Counted from the first letter of the stretch, positions 6,973 to 15,088 are shown. The stretch is 64,000 bases of DNA from Moraxella pluranimalium (GCF_002014825.1 NZ_MUYU01000012.1:138751-202750); one strand, 5' to 3'. Notes: generated by a model from the letters alone, not told the origin. A program made the numbers and translations.

Positions 6973-9699
6973 TTATATAAATGGGTTGGAATTTTCGTGC
7001 GAACCAAAATTGCGGTTATTGTTACCATTGGTATTACTACCTGATAGCTGAGCCTGTATTATAGCTGATTTGAAACGAGATACAAGCACGCCGTATCCAT
7101 TTTGGTCGGGCATTTTGTCGTCAATGCCGATAATCAATGCCATGCCTTGCCCGTGCTTATCAAATGTCGTGTTGCCATTGCGTAGCTGATAACTGTATCG
7201 GATGCGCTGTTTGTGCTCTCGTAGTGATACAAAGGTTAATAACTTGGTGCTACTGGTGGCACGCTCACCATTCTTTTTGCACCAAAAGGCATAGTAGTCG
7301 TACAGGTCAGATGTTAGGCAGGTCATGTATGGCACTTCCAATTCGCCACGCTTCCAATAGGTATAAAAGCGCTCCCAGCTTGCCATGCTGATTTCTTGCA
7401 ACCTTGTTTTGGCGGTGGTGGCAATGGCTTTGGTGTGGGCGTTTTGTTCCCCAACATTCTTGACCGTCAGATAAGTGTAAAAGGCTCTAAGCATCCAATT
7501 GCTTGGGTCATCTAATGCTGATGCTATCTGAGCCTGCAAATCCACTGGTATGGTTGCTGCTGGATACATCACCACATGGCGGCGGTCATTCTCTTCAAGC
7601 GATAGCGGTTGCATATCGTTGGACAAAAACACCGTGTTCACATAGTTATCCTGCGTCCAGCCACTCATAAATTTCTTGTTAATATAGACGGTATCACCAG
7701 TGATTAATTGCTTAATCATCCCCATGTGCGCATAGCGGTCTTTACCCTCAAAGATTTCTTCGAACACGGCAAATAGCTTACCTTCGACCCAGTCATTGTA
7801 TTGGCTGACAAGCTGACCCTGCCCCAATGTCAAAGCATAATCGCCATAAATACGGCGCATGATGCGGTCAAAAAATAGCGACTTGCCCGCACCTTGAATA
7901 TGGCCATGAAAAATCAGTGCCGTGTCCATCTTGGTGCCCGGCTGTTGTAGTGGGATGGCAAGCCAATTGAGCACCCAGTCCACCAATGTGCCGTCCTTTG
8001 CATCATCACCGCATAGATGCTGGATAAGCTGGATAAAAGGAGTTGCCACACCGTACAAAAAAGCTTCGATTTGCTGATTGGTGGCATTATCACAACCCAT
8101 CATTTCTGACAGCTCTTTGTCACTAAATGGCGTTAGCGGTAAGCCCTTGAAGGTATTGATGTAATTCTCACCTTCTTTTGGCTTTCTTTTGCGGGTCGGG
8201 TCAAACCAGATATTGGCGTTTTTGACCTTTTGGCGGTGGTCTGACTTGAGCCAAATGTCATACTCAAGCGGTCGGTCAAGTCTGAGTGTGTCGATTGGCC
8301 AGCGTTCGCCCGTCTCATGATTAAAGACTTCTTTTGTGCCTTGGATGTACCAAAACTGCTCAAAAATATCGGCAAAAGCAATGGCGGTGGTCTCTGCCAA
8401 CTCTGTACGCACCTGCTGACGGCTGATAGTTTGCTTATTTGGGTGGTAGTACCAACGGTTCGCCAGCTCTTTATCGCCCAAATCTTGCTCAAACTGAGTC
8501 TTGGTCATCTCAATCTTATCGCTAAGATTGTAGATTTTGTTGCTTTTTTTGCCGATTTCGGTGATAAATGCATAAGTTTTTAGCAGTTTATCAAGCTTGG
8601 CATCAGCATCCAACCCCATTTCTTGGCGTTGCAAATCTCTGGGCTTATTGTTTAGGGCGTGGGATATTTGCCCTTTGACCACATCCAAGCCAAACGCACA
8701 ATGCAAGTCATTAAAATCGGTCAGCTCACCAGTAGTAATACGCTCATCGCCGCCAAAATCAGGGCTGATAAACTCAGCCTGCACCATCTCAGCACATCGA
8801 CGACCTGCATCGAGTCCTGAGTTTTTGCCAGTGTTGAGCGCTGTCTTATGGTCGTCATCAGCACAAAAAATCAAGCGACTATGCGGGCATAATGTGCGGA
8901 TTTTGTACGCACAATTAATCATATTGCCATCATCAAAAGTCACAAACACTGGGTGCTTATAATCCATCGCCATGTAGATACTAGCTGCAGTGGCAAAGCC
9001 TGTCGTCACAAAGACAACGCTGTCATCTTGCTCACCACCTGCCAACACAAAAAACGCCTCTTTTTTTAGTGCGTCTTTGACAAATAATTTGGTGCCGTTG
9101 TCGTCAATCGACTGCACATTACATAGCGTGGTCGCCCCTGTCTCTGTGTTGTGATAGTACACGGGGATAAGTAGCTTGCCGTGACGGTCAAGGCGTAGCT
9201 CAGCTTTGACTGCGGGGGTGTCGATTTGTTTTTTGGTCAGATAAGCGTGGTGGGGCAGTGCTGATGCGCTGCTGTAGCGCTCTTGAGCGGTGGTTGCTGC
9301 TTGTAGACGGGCTTGGCGTTTGGCTTCGACGGCGGCTTGTTCGCGCTTGGCTTGTGCTTCGCGCCATGCTTTTTTGTCGGCTGCACTGATAGCTTTGCCG
9401 CCATCAATGCCAAGCACTTCGGCAATCAGAGCAAAGGTGGCGCGCGCGTCGCCACCGGTATAGTCACGCACGAGCGAAAAGCCATTACCCGCGCCGCATT
9501 GGTTGCAGATCCATGAGCCTGAGCCGCCCTTGTCATCACAACGGAAACGGTCACGACCGCCACACAGTGGGCACGGCTGATGTTTATTAGGCTGACTGCC
9601 AAGATTAATCCCGACCGCCGGAAAGATACGACTGACATAATTGCCCGTCGCTTGGTTTTGGATATACTCAAAATCAAGTGGTTTGCGGTTGTCATTCAT
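6973..9699 (-). CDS. Phage P4-alpha-like primase-helicase
   Basis: Bifunctional replication protein of 908 residues. The N-terminus carries a P4-type primase zinc ribbon (CPLCGGRDRFRC...CNQCGAGNGF, about residues 42-74). A TOPRIM-like primase core follows, with an F.CADDDHKT acidic motif near residue 275. The C-terminal third is a superfamily 3/D5-like helicase with Walker A GHIQGAGKS near residue 600, Walker B KLFAVFEE near 643 and a later VFLSND sensor motif (DUF5906-type). AGGGG precedes the ATG. The repeat block at 6637-6972 directly follows the stop and could be the origin this protein acts on. It is intact and is read leftward, downstream of the Cro-like gene. Confidence 0.9.
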   Translation of the reverse strand: MNDNRKPLDFEYIQNQATGNYVSRIFPAVGINLGSQPNKHQPCPLCGGRDRFRCDDKGGSGSWICNQCGAGNGFSLVRDYTGGDARATFALIAEVLGIDGGKAISAADKKAWREAQAKREQAAVEAKRQARLQAATTAQERYSSASALPHHAYLTKKQIDTPAVKAELRLDRHGKLLIPVYYHNTETGATTLCNVQSIDDNGTKLFVKDALKKEAFFVLAGGEQDDSVVFVTTGFATAASIYMAMDYKHPVFVTFDDGNMINCAYKIRTLCPHSRLIFCADDDHKTALNTGKNSGLDAGRRCAEMVQAEFISPDFGGDERITTGELTDFNDLHCAFGLDVVKGQISHALNNKPRDLQRQEMGLDADAKLDKLLKTYAFITEIGKKSNKIYNLSDKIEMTKTQFEQDLGDKELANRWYYHPNKQTISRQQVRTELAETTAIAFADIFEQFWYIQGTKEVFNHETGERWPIDTLRLDRPLEYDIWLKSDHRQKVKNANIWFDPTRKRKPKEGENYINTFKGLPLTPFSDKELSEMMGCDNATNQQIEAFLYGVATPFIQLIQHLCGDDAKDGTLVDWVLNWLAIPLQQPGTKMDTALIFHGHIQGAGKSLFFDRIMRRIYGDYALTLGQGQLVSQYNDWVEGKLFAVFEEIFEGKDRYAHMGMIKQLITGDTVYINKKFMSGWTQDNYVNTVFLSNDMQPLSLEENDRRHVVMYPAATIPVDLQAQIASALDDPSNWMLRAFYTYLTVKNVGEQNAHTKAIATTAKTRLQEISMASWERFYTYWKRGELEVPYMTCLTSDLYDYYAFWCKKNGERATSSTKLLTFVSLREHKQRIRYSYQLRNGNTTFDKHGQGMALIIGIDDKMPDQNGYGVLVSRFKSAIIQAQLSGSNTNGNNNRNFGSHENSNPFI

Positions 9700-9809
9700 A
9701 AAGCACCCCTTGATTTGTGGCTGTATTTAGCATAAAATAAAACTCGCTTGTACTTGTGCTAAAGCAAACTTAAGCCCATTGGTCGCACCCAGTGGGCTTT
9801 TTGCATTGG

Positions 9810-10031
9810 TTATTTTTGGCGTGAACGCACATACTGCCAATTAACATCAGGGCGAAGTTGTTCAGCGGTGACTTGTCCACCTGTTGCTTGCTCAATAGCC
9901 AAGCATCTATCTTGTGGTGGCTTGTTAATGTCCCACTTGCTCACAGCCCACGGCGTTACGCCAATGGCACGAGCAAGGGCGGATCGATTACCGACAATGG
10001 TAATTGCTTGCTCTAGTGGTGATTTGGTCAT
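9810..10031 (-). CDS. Cro/YdaS-like phage repressor
   Basis: Small DNA-binding protein of 73 residues with a clear helix-turn-helix (RSALARAIGVTPWAVSKWD) and the C-terminal pattern V.AEQLRPDV.W seen in YdaS/Cro-like prophage regulators. It is divergent from the repressor gene at 10145 and is the first gene of the leftward replication arm, which is the Cro position. Its promoter is a good match (TTGCGT, 18-bp spacer, TATAAT on the minus strand, 10065-10094), with operator copies in the spacer and just downstream of the -10. Its likely role is to turn down the repressor and early genes during lytic growth. Confidence 0.82.
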   Translation of the reverse strand: MTKSPLEQAITIVGNRSALARAIGVTPWAVSKWDINKPPQDRCLAIEQATGGQVTAEQLRPDVNWQYVRSRQK

Positions 10032-10047
10032 AGAAATACCTGTAAGG

Positions 10048-10138
10048 CTACTTTAAGTAGAAAAATTATACTACTAATAATAGTGATGACGCAAGCAAAA
10101 CTTTACGGTAAAATATGATTATATTCTACTAAAGGTAG
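10048..10138. promoter_or_regulatory. Phage operator cluster, CTAC-N5-GTAG
   Basis: Three 13-bp sites of dyad pattern CTAC-N5-GTAG lie between the divergent cro-like and repressor genes: CTACTTTAAGTAG at 10048-10060, CTACTAATAATAG at 10071-10083 (one half-site mismatch) and CTACTAAAGGTAG at 10126-10138. The last covers the ribosome site of the repressor gene. An exact copy of the first site recurs at 11432-11444 over another phage promoter. This is the arrangement of a lambda-like OR region; which protein binds is inferred. Confidence 0.78.
10065..10094 (-). promoter_or_regulatory. Leftward early promoter (cro/primase arm)
   Basis: On the minus strand, TTGCGT (10089-10094) and a consensus TATAAT (10065-10070) are spaced 18 bp apart, 34 bp before the Cro-like ATG. 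One operator-like site (10071-10083) fills most of the spacer and another (10048-10060) lies just downstream of the -10, so a bound repressor would block this promoter. Confidence 0.75.
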
Positions 10139-10144
10139 TAAATC

Positions 10145-10888
10145 ATGACCGACAAATCTATAAAACATCTTGAATTTGGGCAACGCCTTAGCGGTTTGAT
10201 GGACGAAAAAGGCTTGAAGATTGGCGATGTTCAGCGTGCGACTGGCATCAACTATGAGATGATTCGCCGATACAGGGAGGGTATCGCCAAACCTAGAGAT
10301 GACGGCATGCAAAAACTAGCCGACTGCCTAGAAGTAAGCACATCATTTCTGGCATTTGGTGAAGCGTCAGCAGGGGTTGAAAGTAGTAACGCCGAATTAT
10401 CAAATAAAGCGATTGCCGTATGGCATGATGACGACACTATACCTGATGGCATGATTGCGATTGGCTATTTGCATGATATTTGCGGTAGTCTGGGCAATGG
10501 CTATCTCAATGAAGAGCCAACGGACGAACTGCAGCTATGGTTCCGTGAAGAGACTTTGCGGGAGTGTAATGTCAATCCCACATCTGCCAAAGCGTTTGTC
10601 GTGCGTGGCGATAGTATGGCACCAGATATCACCGACGGTCAGACAATTGCGGTCGATACATCAGCGACACGCATTTTTGATGGCGAAATTTATGCGTTTC
10701 GCAAAAGCGGTGAATTAAAAGTGAAATATCTATTTAAGCATGGCGACGGCTTTAAGGCGGTATCACGCAATGACGACAAAGTACGATACCCTGACGAAAT
10801 CTACACCGCCAAAGATATCGAGGCTGATAATATTGAGATTATCGGTCAGTTTTGGTGGAAGTCTGAAACCAAACGAGTAAGGAGATAA
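10145..10888 (+). CDS. CI-like phage repressor, S24 peptidase family
   Basis: Maintains lysogeny and is expected to self-cleave on RecA activation. Residues about 8-70 form a helix-turn-helix domain (LKIGDVQRATGINYEMIRRYREG). The C-terminal part is a LexA/S24 peptidase: the nucleophile Ser lies in RGDSMAP near residue 157 and the Lys of the dyad in GELKVKY near residue 193. At 247 residues it is full length. AAAGGTAG before the ATG serves as ribosome site and overlaps an operator half-site, so the repressor may control itself. The HIRAN-like gene follows after 2 bp and shares the transcript. Confidence 0.92.
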   Translation: MTDKSIKHLEFGQRLSGLMDEKGLKIGDVQRATGINYEMIRRYREGIAKPRDDGMQKLADCLEVSTSFLAFGEASAGVESSNAELSNKAIAVWHDDDTIPDGMIAIGYLHDICGSLGNGYLNEEPTDELQLWFREETLRECNVNPTSAKAFVVRGDSMAPDITDGQTIAVDTSATRIFDGEIYAFRKSGELKVKYLFKHGDGFKAVSRNDDKVRYPDEIYTAKDIEADNIEIIGQFWWKSETKRVRR

Positions 10889-10890
10889 GT

Positions 10891-11316
10891 ATGGCGCATA
10901 TTGCAAACAGGGGCTACCCACAAGACATCGTGGGCGAATCATACTACACCCGAACACTCAAACAATGCTACTATGACCAAACTGCTGAACGCATTGATAG
11001 TAGAAGTGTCGCCGTGCCCGTACTACTGAAATGCAAAGGTGATACGGTTAGAGTTATCAGCAAGCATGGTCGCATTGGCGATTTGCCAAGCGAAGAAGTT
11101 GCAGATTATCGCCGATATTATGGCACTGCTGAGCACACAACAATGTGCAAGGTTTATACACGCTCGGGCGATATATTCGGCGCATATCTTAGCCTAACCA
11201 TCACCGAGCACACATCCACCAAAGTGCTTGCCAAAAACCTACCCAACCACGAAGCATTTGCCCCAAAGCCACAATCTGACAAGAAAGGATTTTTTGCCCG
11301 ATTGTTTGGCTTGTAA
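10891..11316 (+). CDS. HIRAN-like domain protein
   Basis: A 141-residue protein starting 2 bp after the repressor stop with an AGGAG site, so it should be made in the lysogen. The N-terminal 95 residues match the general pattern of HIRAN domains: an IVGESYY...L start, a D..SVAV stretch and a G.IGDLPSEEV.DYRR end. HIRAN domains bind DNA 3' ends or damaged DNA, usually as part of helicases or nucleases; here the domain stands almost alone, with a basic tail (KKGFFARLF). The role is unknown. A terminator follows 16 bp later, closing a two-gene lysogeny operon. The HIRAN call is by eye. Confidence 0.55.
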   Translation: MAHIANRGYPQDIVGESYYTRTLKQCYYDQTAERIDSRSVAVPVLLKCKGDTVRVISKHGRIGDLPSEEVADYRRYYGTAEHTTMCKVYTRSGDIFGAYLSLTITEHTSTKVLAKNLPNHEAFAPKPQSDKKGFFARLFGL

Positions 11317-11332
11317 CCCCCTGACGAAATTT

Positions 11333-11358
11333 AAACCGCCTTAATTGGCGGTTTTTTG
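11333..11358 (+). terminator. Terminator of repressor operon
   Basis: A perfect 8-bp stem, AAACCGCC and GGCGGTTT with a 6-base loop, is followed by further T residues. It lies 16 bp after the HIRAN-like gene and separates the lysogeny operon from the rightward small-gene operon. Confidence 0.85.
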
Positions 11359-11405
11359 TTGCCTAAAATTTTTAAAATCAATTACTTGCAAATATTTTTC
11401 TATTA

Positions 11406-11444
11406 TTGGTAGTGATTTGTATTGCATTATACTACTTTAAGTAG
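11406..11444 (+). promoter_or_regulatory. Rightward phage promoter with repressor operator
   Basis: TTGGTA (11406-11411) and TATACT (11428-11433) are spaced 16 bp apart. An exact copy of the 13-bp operator CTACTTTAAGTAG (11432-11444) overlaps the end of the -10. The same sequence occurs at 10048-10060, so the rightward small-gene operon is probably held off by the same repressor, as at lambda PL. Confidence 0.68.
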
Positions 11445-11478
11445 TAACATATTTACAACTTATTGTAGGAGACCCATT

Positions 11479-11640
11479 ATGAAACACTTATACCGCCAAG
11501 CACCTATCCGAGCCGTCTATACCCAGCAAGAACTAGAGCGTCAAGAAGAGCTACGCACGGCACAACTGCAGTATGCACTTAGCCTGATTGCGCTTGGCAT
11601 GACTATTGCGCTGGCTGTCTTTTTGTTTGCGGTGATGTGA
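11479..11640 (+). CDS. Small phage membrane protein, unknown
   Basis: A 53-residue protein with a basic, Gln/Glu-rich N-terminal half (YTQQELERQEELR) and one hydrophobic C-terminal helix (LSLIALGMTIALAVFLFAVM), so it is probably a tail-anchored inner membrane protein. The ATG at 11479 has GGAGA about 8 bases upstream; an in-frame start at 11422 would lie before the operator and promoter and is rejected. It is the first gene of the rightward operon that the repressor appears to control. No family is recognised. Confidence 0.6.
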   Translation: MKHLYRQAPIRAVYTQQELERQEELRTAQLQYALSLIALGMTIALAVFLFAVM

Positions 11641-11647
11641 GGTGGGT

Positions 11648-12094
11648 ATGACTATCAAAGCCGAACTATCACTATCTGAGCTTGAGGCGACAGCGACGAT
11701 TATTGATGCGCTATTGATGCGTATGAGCACGCTCAACCGCTACAGCGACGACGACAGCATTATCACAGCTGGTCAGCTAAAAAACATGGATGTCGTGATT
11801 AACACCTACACGGGCGAATATGGCTTGGTCATAGCTATGTCCAGCTACAACTACCATAACGGCTATCCCAAAGCATATATGGGAATTATCAAGTTAGAAA
11901 CTGGGCTGCATTGCGCCATAGATCAGACTGAGCTTGTGCCAATCCGTACCATTGACGAGCTGGAGGCACGCAAGGCACGCACCGCGCTCGTTGACATCTT
12001 GGCGTACGACTATGGCATACAGGTAGATCGTGCGTATGGCAACGAGGACGCACGCCCAAAAGCTCAGGAGTCACAATGCCAAATCATCCAATAG
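11648..12094 (+). CDS. Hypothetical phage protein
   Basis: A 148-residue soluble protein of unknown function. The N-terminal 40 residues look like a short helical region (LSLSELEATATIIDALLMRM), followed by a mixed segment with AGQLKNMDVVIN and several aromatic residues. The ATG at 11648 has AGGTGG directly upstream; a GTG at 11642 is also possible. Its last 19 bases overlap the next gene, suggesting coupled translation within the early operon. Confidence 0.55.
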   Translation: MTIKAELSLSELEATATIIDALLMRMSTLNRYSDDDSIITAGQLKNMDVVINTYTGEYGLVIAMSSYNYHNGYPKAYMGIIKLETGLHCAIDQTELVPIRTIDELEARKARTALVDILAYDYGIQVDRAYGNEDARPKAQESQCQIIQ

Positions 12095-12375
12095 CTAAGC
12101 TATGCCGTGAGCTATCACGCATCCAATTTAGCACCGCCCACGCTCAGCACCGTGCATCACGAGTCGTCAGACAGCTGCATACCTATGATAGCAGTGTCCA
12201 AAGCGGTGGCGATATTAACTTTGTGGCGCTGGATGATGCCATCAGTGGCATGGTATGGCTGATGGAGCACATCGGATATATCAATGATCGTCAGGTGCTA
12301 CCAAGCCAACGACTGCTATTAGCCGACTGCCACGCCACCTGTGTCCAGCTACACCAAACGCAATCGAGTATCTAG
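12076..12375 (+). CDS. Hypothetical phage protein
   Basis: A 99-residue, His- and Gln-rich, probably helical protein (HAQHRASRVVRQLHTYD). No family is recognised. CAGGAG before the ATG and the 19-bp overlap with the preceding gene support it as a true member of the rightward operon. Confidence 0.55.
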   Translation: MPNHPIAKLCRELSRIQFSTAHAQHRASRVVRQLHTYDSSVQSGGDINFVALDDAISGMVWLMEHIGYINDRQVLPSQRLLLADCHATCVQLHQTQSSI

Positions 12376-12383
12376 GGGTATCT

Positions 12384-12929
12384 ATGCTAATCAGACAAAA
12401 CACACCGCCAAAGTCACCCACCACCCTAACCAATGAGCAAGTCGAAGCGTGGATGCGTGCCAATCCTGACCGAGTGCAACGACTCGATAGCGCCGACTAT
12501 GATCGCAATACCAGCCACAAAATCAAGGTCAAAGACGAAGAGCGCAAACAGGTCAAGCGACTAGACAGCCGAGCCATCAAAGAGGCACTGACCAAGGAGC
12601 AACGCAAAGCCCGCAGAGTGCCTATCACCTATGGCAAGCCCAAAAAGCCTGCTGAACCCGCCAAGCCAAAAAAGGCAGAGCGCAAAGTGCCGAAGAGACC
12701 AAACCGCCTATCAGCACTGGCGAAACGACGGCTTGAGTGGTTGCACTATCTGCAGTTTACGGGGTGGCCAATGACAAGCCGAGAAGTCAGAGAGATGTTT
12801 GGTATCACCGACCCCAAATTTACCGCCAATCGCATCAATCAAGATGGCGATTTTATCACCATCACCAAAGAGCTGCACAACAACCGCAAAACCTTGATTT
12901 TTAGAGCTGTTAAAAAGGATAAGCCATGA
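12384..12929 (+). CDS. Hypothetical basic phage protein, possible winged helix
   Basis: A 181-residue protein, strongly basic in the middle (repeated KP, KK and RK between residues about 65 and 115), flanked by a short N-terminal domain (LTNEQVEAWMRANPDRVQ) and a C-terminal segment LHYLQFTGWPMTSREVREMFG that looks like a helix-turn-helix. It therefore probably binds nucleic acid, but no family is recognised. It overlaps the next gene by 4 bases (ATGA). Confidence 0.55.
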   Translation: MLIRQNTPPKSPTTLTNEQVEAWMRANPDRVQRLDSADYDRNTSHKIKVKDEERKQVKRLDSRAIKEALTKEQRKARRVPITYGKPKKPAEPAKPKKAERKVPKRPNRLSALAKRRLEWLHYLQFTGWPMTSREVREMFGITDPKFTANRINQDGDFITITKELHNNRKTLIFRAVKKDKP

Positions 12930-13369
12930 CACCAAAACGCAAAAAACAAACGGTCAAACGCCGTCAGCCTAAGCCCACCCCAAAGCGCAAAGAGTCCAAG
13001 CTCGACTATGAGATGCGCATCAAGCGCGAAAAAGGCTTGCAGTTTATGGGCTATCTGAAGATGCCGCTGGATTATATTAATTTTCGGGATTTGGCGGATC
13101 GATCGGAATACTACGGCGACTGGAACCCTGATATGCCTGAGCTTGAGCCTGATGCCGAGAGAGTCTATTTTGTGGTGCTACACCTAAGACCCGTCGTATG
13201 GGGCGGTGGCGTCACTAAAAACGGCTTTAGCGGTGGCAATATCAGCAAAACAATGACCTGTAGGCCGAGCGAAATGCACCGAGAAGTAAAAAAGCTGATA
13301 CAGATTGTGTGCATGGAGAATGATGTCGAAGTGAATGAATTAACCAGTTATGCAGTGATACGGAGTTAA
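12926..13369 (+). CDS. Hypothetical phage protein
   Basis: A 147-residue protein with a very basic N-terminus (about 11 Lys/Arg in the first 25 residues) and a mixed alpha/beta body containing YFVVLHLRPVVWGGG. Its start overlaps the preceding stop (ATGA). The strong N-terminal charge suggests DNA or RNA contact, but nothing identifies a function. Confidence 0.55.
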   Translation: MTPKRKKQTVKRRQPKPTPKRKESKLDYEMRIKREKGLQFMGYLKMPLDYINFRDLADRSEYYGDWNPDMPELEPDAERVYFVVLHLRPVVWGGGVTKNGFSGGNISKTMTCRPSEMHREVKKLIQIVCMENDVEVNELTSYAVIRS

Positions 13370-13371
13370 TT

Positions 13372-13575
13372 ATGTTTGTCCCAAAATCGCAAGTCGTAGA
13401 AAACATCATCAGTCAGCGATTTGTGCGGTGCGTCGTGCAAGTGCACCTAATACGCAAATTGTGGTTTGATGACTTCTGGGCGCAACGAAACGCCAAGTCA
13501 GCCAAAAGCGGGCTGTATGAGAGCCTAATACTCGTGCTTAACGGCAAATATCGAGTGATCGGGCTGAAGAAGTGA
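13372..13575 (+). CDS. Small hypothetical phage protein
   Basis: A 67-residue basic protein (KLWFDDFWAQRNAKSAKSG) that begins 2 bp after the preceding stop. There is no clear ribosome site, so translation is probably coupled. No family is recognised; it could be a real small gene or a marginal one. Confidence 0.42.
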   Translation: MFVPKSQVVENIISQRFVRCVVQVHLIRKLWFDDFWAQRNAKSAKSGLYESLILVLNGKYRVIGLKK

Positions 13576-13605
13576 ATGAGTTAAATTAAATATTGGAGTA
13601 ATAAA

Positions 13606-14097
13606 ATGAGTAAATTTAAAGCAGGTGATTTTGTCTATTATCCAGCACGAGGCACGCAAGTTTTTCAGCTGGAGGATTGCAGTGTTTTTGAAAATTATCC
13701 GATTTGCATCTATTTTGGCCTTGCCGATAAGGGTTGTAAATTTGAAACTTTTACGCCCGAAGGGTATGCGCACCTAAACCACGAAATGCCGCAAATTTGG
13801 CATGCTACACGGGGCAATCACGCCAAGCTTGAGGATTTTTATGGTGAGCGTTTTGAGCGTCCGCCGGCGCCAACGACAAGCCCCGCCATTGTAAGAGAAA
13901 TGCTTGATCGGGGCGATTATGTGGTGCCGTGTTGGGTGTCTGATGAAGATGACGAACCAGATATGAGGTCAGAATCTACATTGATTATAGGTCTATTTGA
14001 TGATGGCGGGTTTATGGATTGGGCGGGCAATAACTGGACATATGTTACCCCATTTGACCTACGCACGGGCGAAGCGATTACGGAGTTGCCGGAATGA
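13606..14097 (+). CDS. Hypothetical phage protein
   Basis: A 163-residue acidic protein starting MSKFKAGDFVYYPARG, a beginning often seen in small SH3-like barrel phage proteins. A middle linker rich in Pro (RPPAPTTSPA) separates it from a second part with RGDYVVPCWVSD. Two similar halves are suggested by FVYYPA and YVVPCW plus the later ITxLPE ending, but this is only by eye. Function unknown. It overlaps the DUF551-like gene by 4 bases. Confidence 0.55.
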   Translation: MSKFKAGDFVYYPARGTQVFQLEDCSVFENYPICIYFGLADKGCKFETFTPEGYAHLNHEMPQIWHATRGNHAKLEDFYGERFERPPAPTTSPAIVREMLDRGDYVVPCWVSDEDDEPDMRSESTLIIGLFDDGGFMDWAGNNWTYVTPFDLRTGEAITELPE

Positions 14098-14324
14098 GCG
14101 ATTGGATTAGTATTGATGAATACATCCCACCAGAAGACGAGAGAGTCATCACATGGGATGGATATGGAGTATCTATCGGAATGGTTGAGTCATGGTTTGC
14201 TGAAGGTGGCGAATTATGCGTTGGTTTTGAAGATGACGATATTACGCACTGGATGCCACTGCCATCACCACCAAAACCAACACGCAGAATGGCGGTGCTG
14301 ACTGTACCGCACTACAACAGCTAG
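14094..14324 (+). CDS. DUF551-like phage protein
   Basis: A 76-residue protein with the DUF551 signature: WISIDEYIPPEDERVITWDG near the start and ITHWMPLPSPP near the end. DUF551 proteins are common in early regions of temperate phages and have no known biochemical role. The ATGA overlap with the preceding gene places it in the same operon. Confidence 0.7.
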   Translation: MSDWISIDEYIPPEDERVITWDGYGVSIGMVESWFAEGGELCVGFEDDDITHWMPLPSPPKPTRRMAVLTVPHYNS

Positions 14325-14333
14325 GAGTAACCC

Positions 14334-15086
14334 ATGACACACCCAGTACATAGCCCACGACACTATACCAGCCATCCAAGCGGTATCGAGTGTATCGACA
14401 TTACCCGCCATATGAATTTTAACCTTGGCAATGCCATCAAATATCTATGGCGCAACGGTCTGAAAGACGGTCAGCCAGCCATCCAAGACCTACAAAAAGC
14501 TATCTGGTATATCCAAGATGAGATTGACAGAATGGAGCGTGCCACCGTCCAACAGCGTATCAATGAGATTGGTTATGACATTGATAACTATCTTGCCGAC
14601 GAAAGCAAGGCTGATAAAATGCTATTTTTGGATACTGAGACGACGGGACTGGATGACAAGGCGCAAGTCATACAATTAGCCATCATCGACGAAGACGGGG
14701 ACACGATTGTCAACACCCTGCTGGACACTGATTCGCTAATTACCCCAGAAGCCTACCGAGTGCACCGCATCACCAAAGCACGCATCAAGGGCTATCCACA
14801 TTTTAGGCATATCGCCAGCATGGTTAATAATCTGCTTAATGGTCGTTATGTCGGGATGTATAATGCCGAGTTTGATATGCGTATGCTGCGCCAATCAAGC
14901 GGCATGGGCTTTAAAGGTGCAATACCTGTTTGCGTGATGCAAAAAGCCAAAGAGCATTTTGGCGAAGAAAAATGGCTAAGCCTAGCAGATGCGTGCAAAC
15001 GCCTAGATATTGAGCTGGATAACGCCCATGATGCCTTTGCCGACGCACGGGCAACGGCTGAAGTGTATGATAGAATTGCGGGGTGA
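14334..15086 (+). CDS. DUF3310 domain fused to DEDDh 3'-5' exonuclease
   Basis: A two-domain protein of 250 residues. Residues 1-65 match DUF3310, a nucleotide-kinase-like phage domain (HYTSHPSGIECIDITRHM and AIKYLWRNG.K). Residues about 97-250 form a DnaQ-type exonuclease with all motifs: LFLDTETTGL (Exo I), YNAEFDMRML (Exo II) and HDAFADARAT (Exo III, His plus Asp). It should therefore degrade single-stranded or mismatched 3' ends. The frame is continuous with a GGAG site upstream. DUF3310 is usually a separate small protein, so the fusion is notable. The next gene follows directly. Confidence 0.83.
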   Translation: MTHPVHSPRHYTSHPSGIECIDITRHMNFNLGNAIKYLWRNGLKDGQPAIQDLQKAIWYIQDEIDRMERATVQQRINEIGYDIDNYLADESKADKMLFLDTETTGLDDKAQVIQLAIIDEDGDTIVNTLLDTDSLITPEAYRVHRITKARIKGYPHFRHIASMVNNLLNGRYVGMYNAEFDMRMLRQSSGMGFKGAIPVCVMQKAKEHFGEEKWLSLADACKRLDIELDNAHDAFADARATAEVYDRIAG

Positions 15087-15088
15087 TT

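Noticed and set aside
9771..9798. Hairpin AGCCCA/TGGGCT followed by T on the plus strand as a terminator
   Set aside because: No plus-strand gene ends here. On the minus strand, where cro is read, no T run follows, so it is not called as a terminator.
11422..11478. N-terminal extension of the first gene of the rightward operon
   Set aside because: The extra codons would lie within the promoter and operator, and a good ribosome site favours the later ATG.
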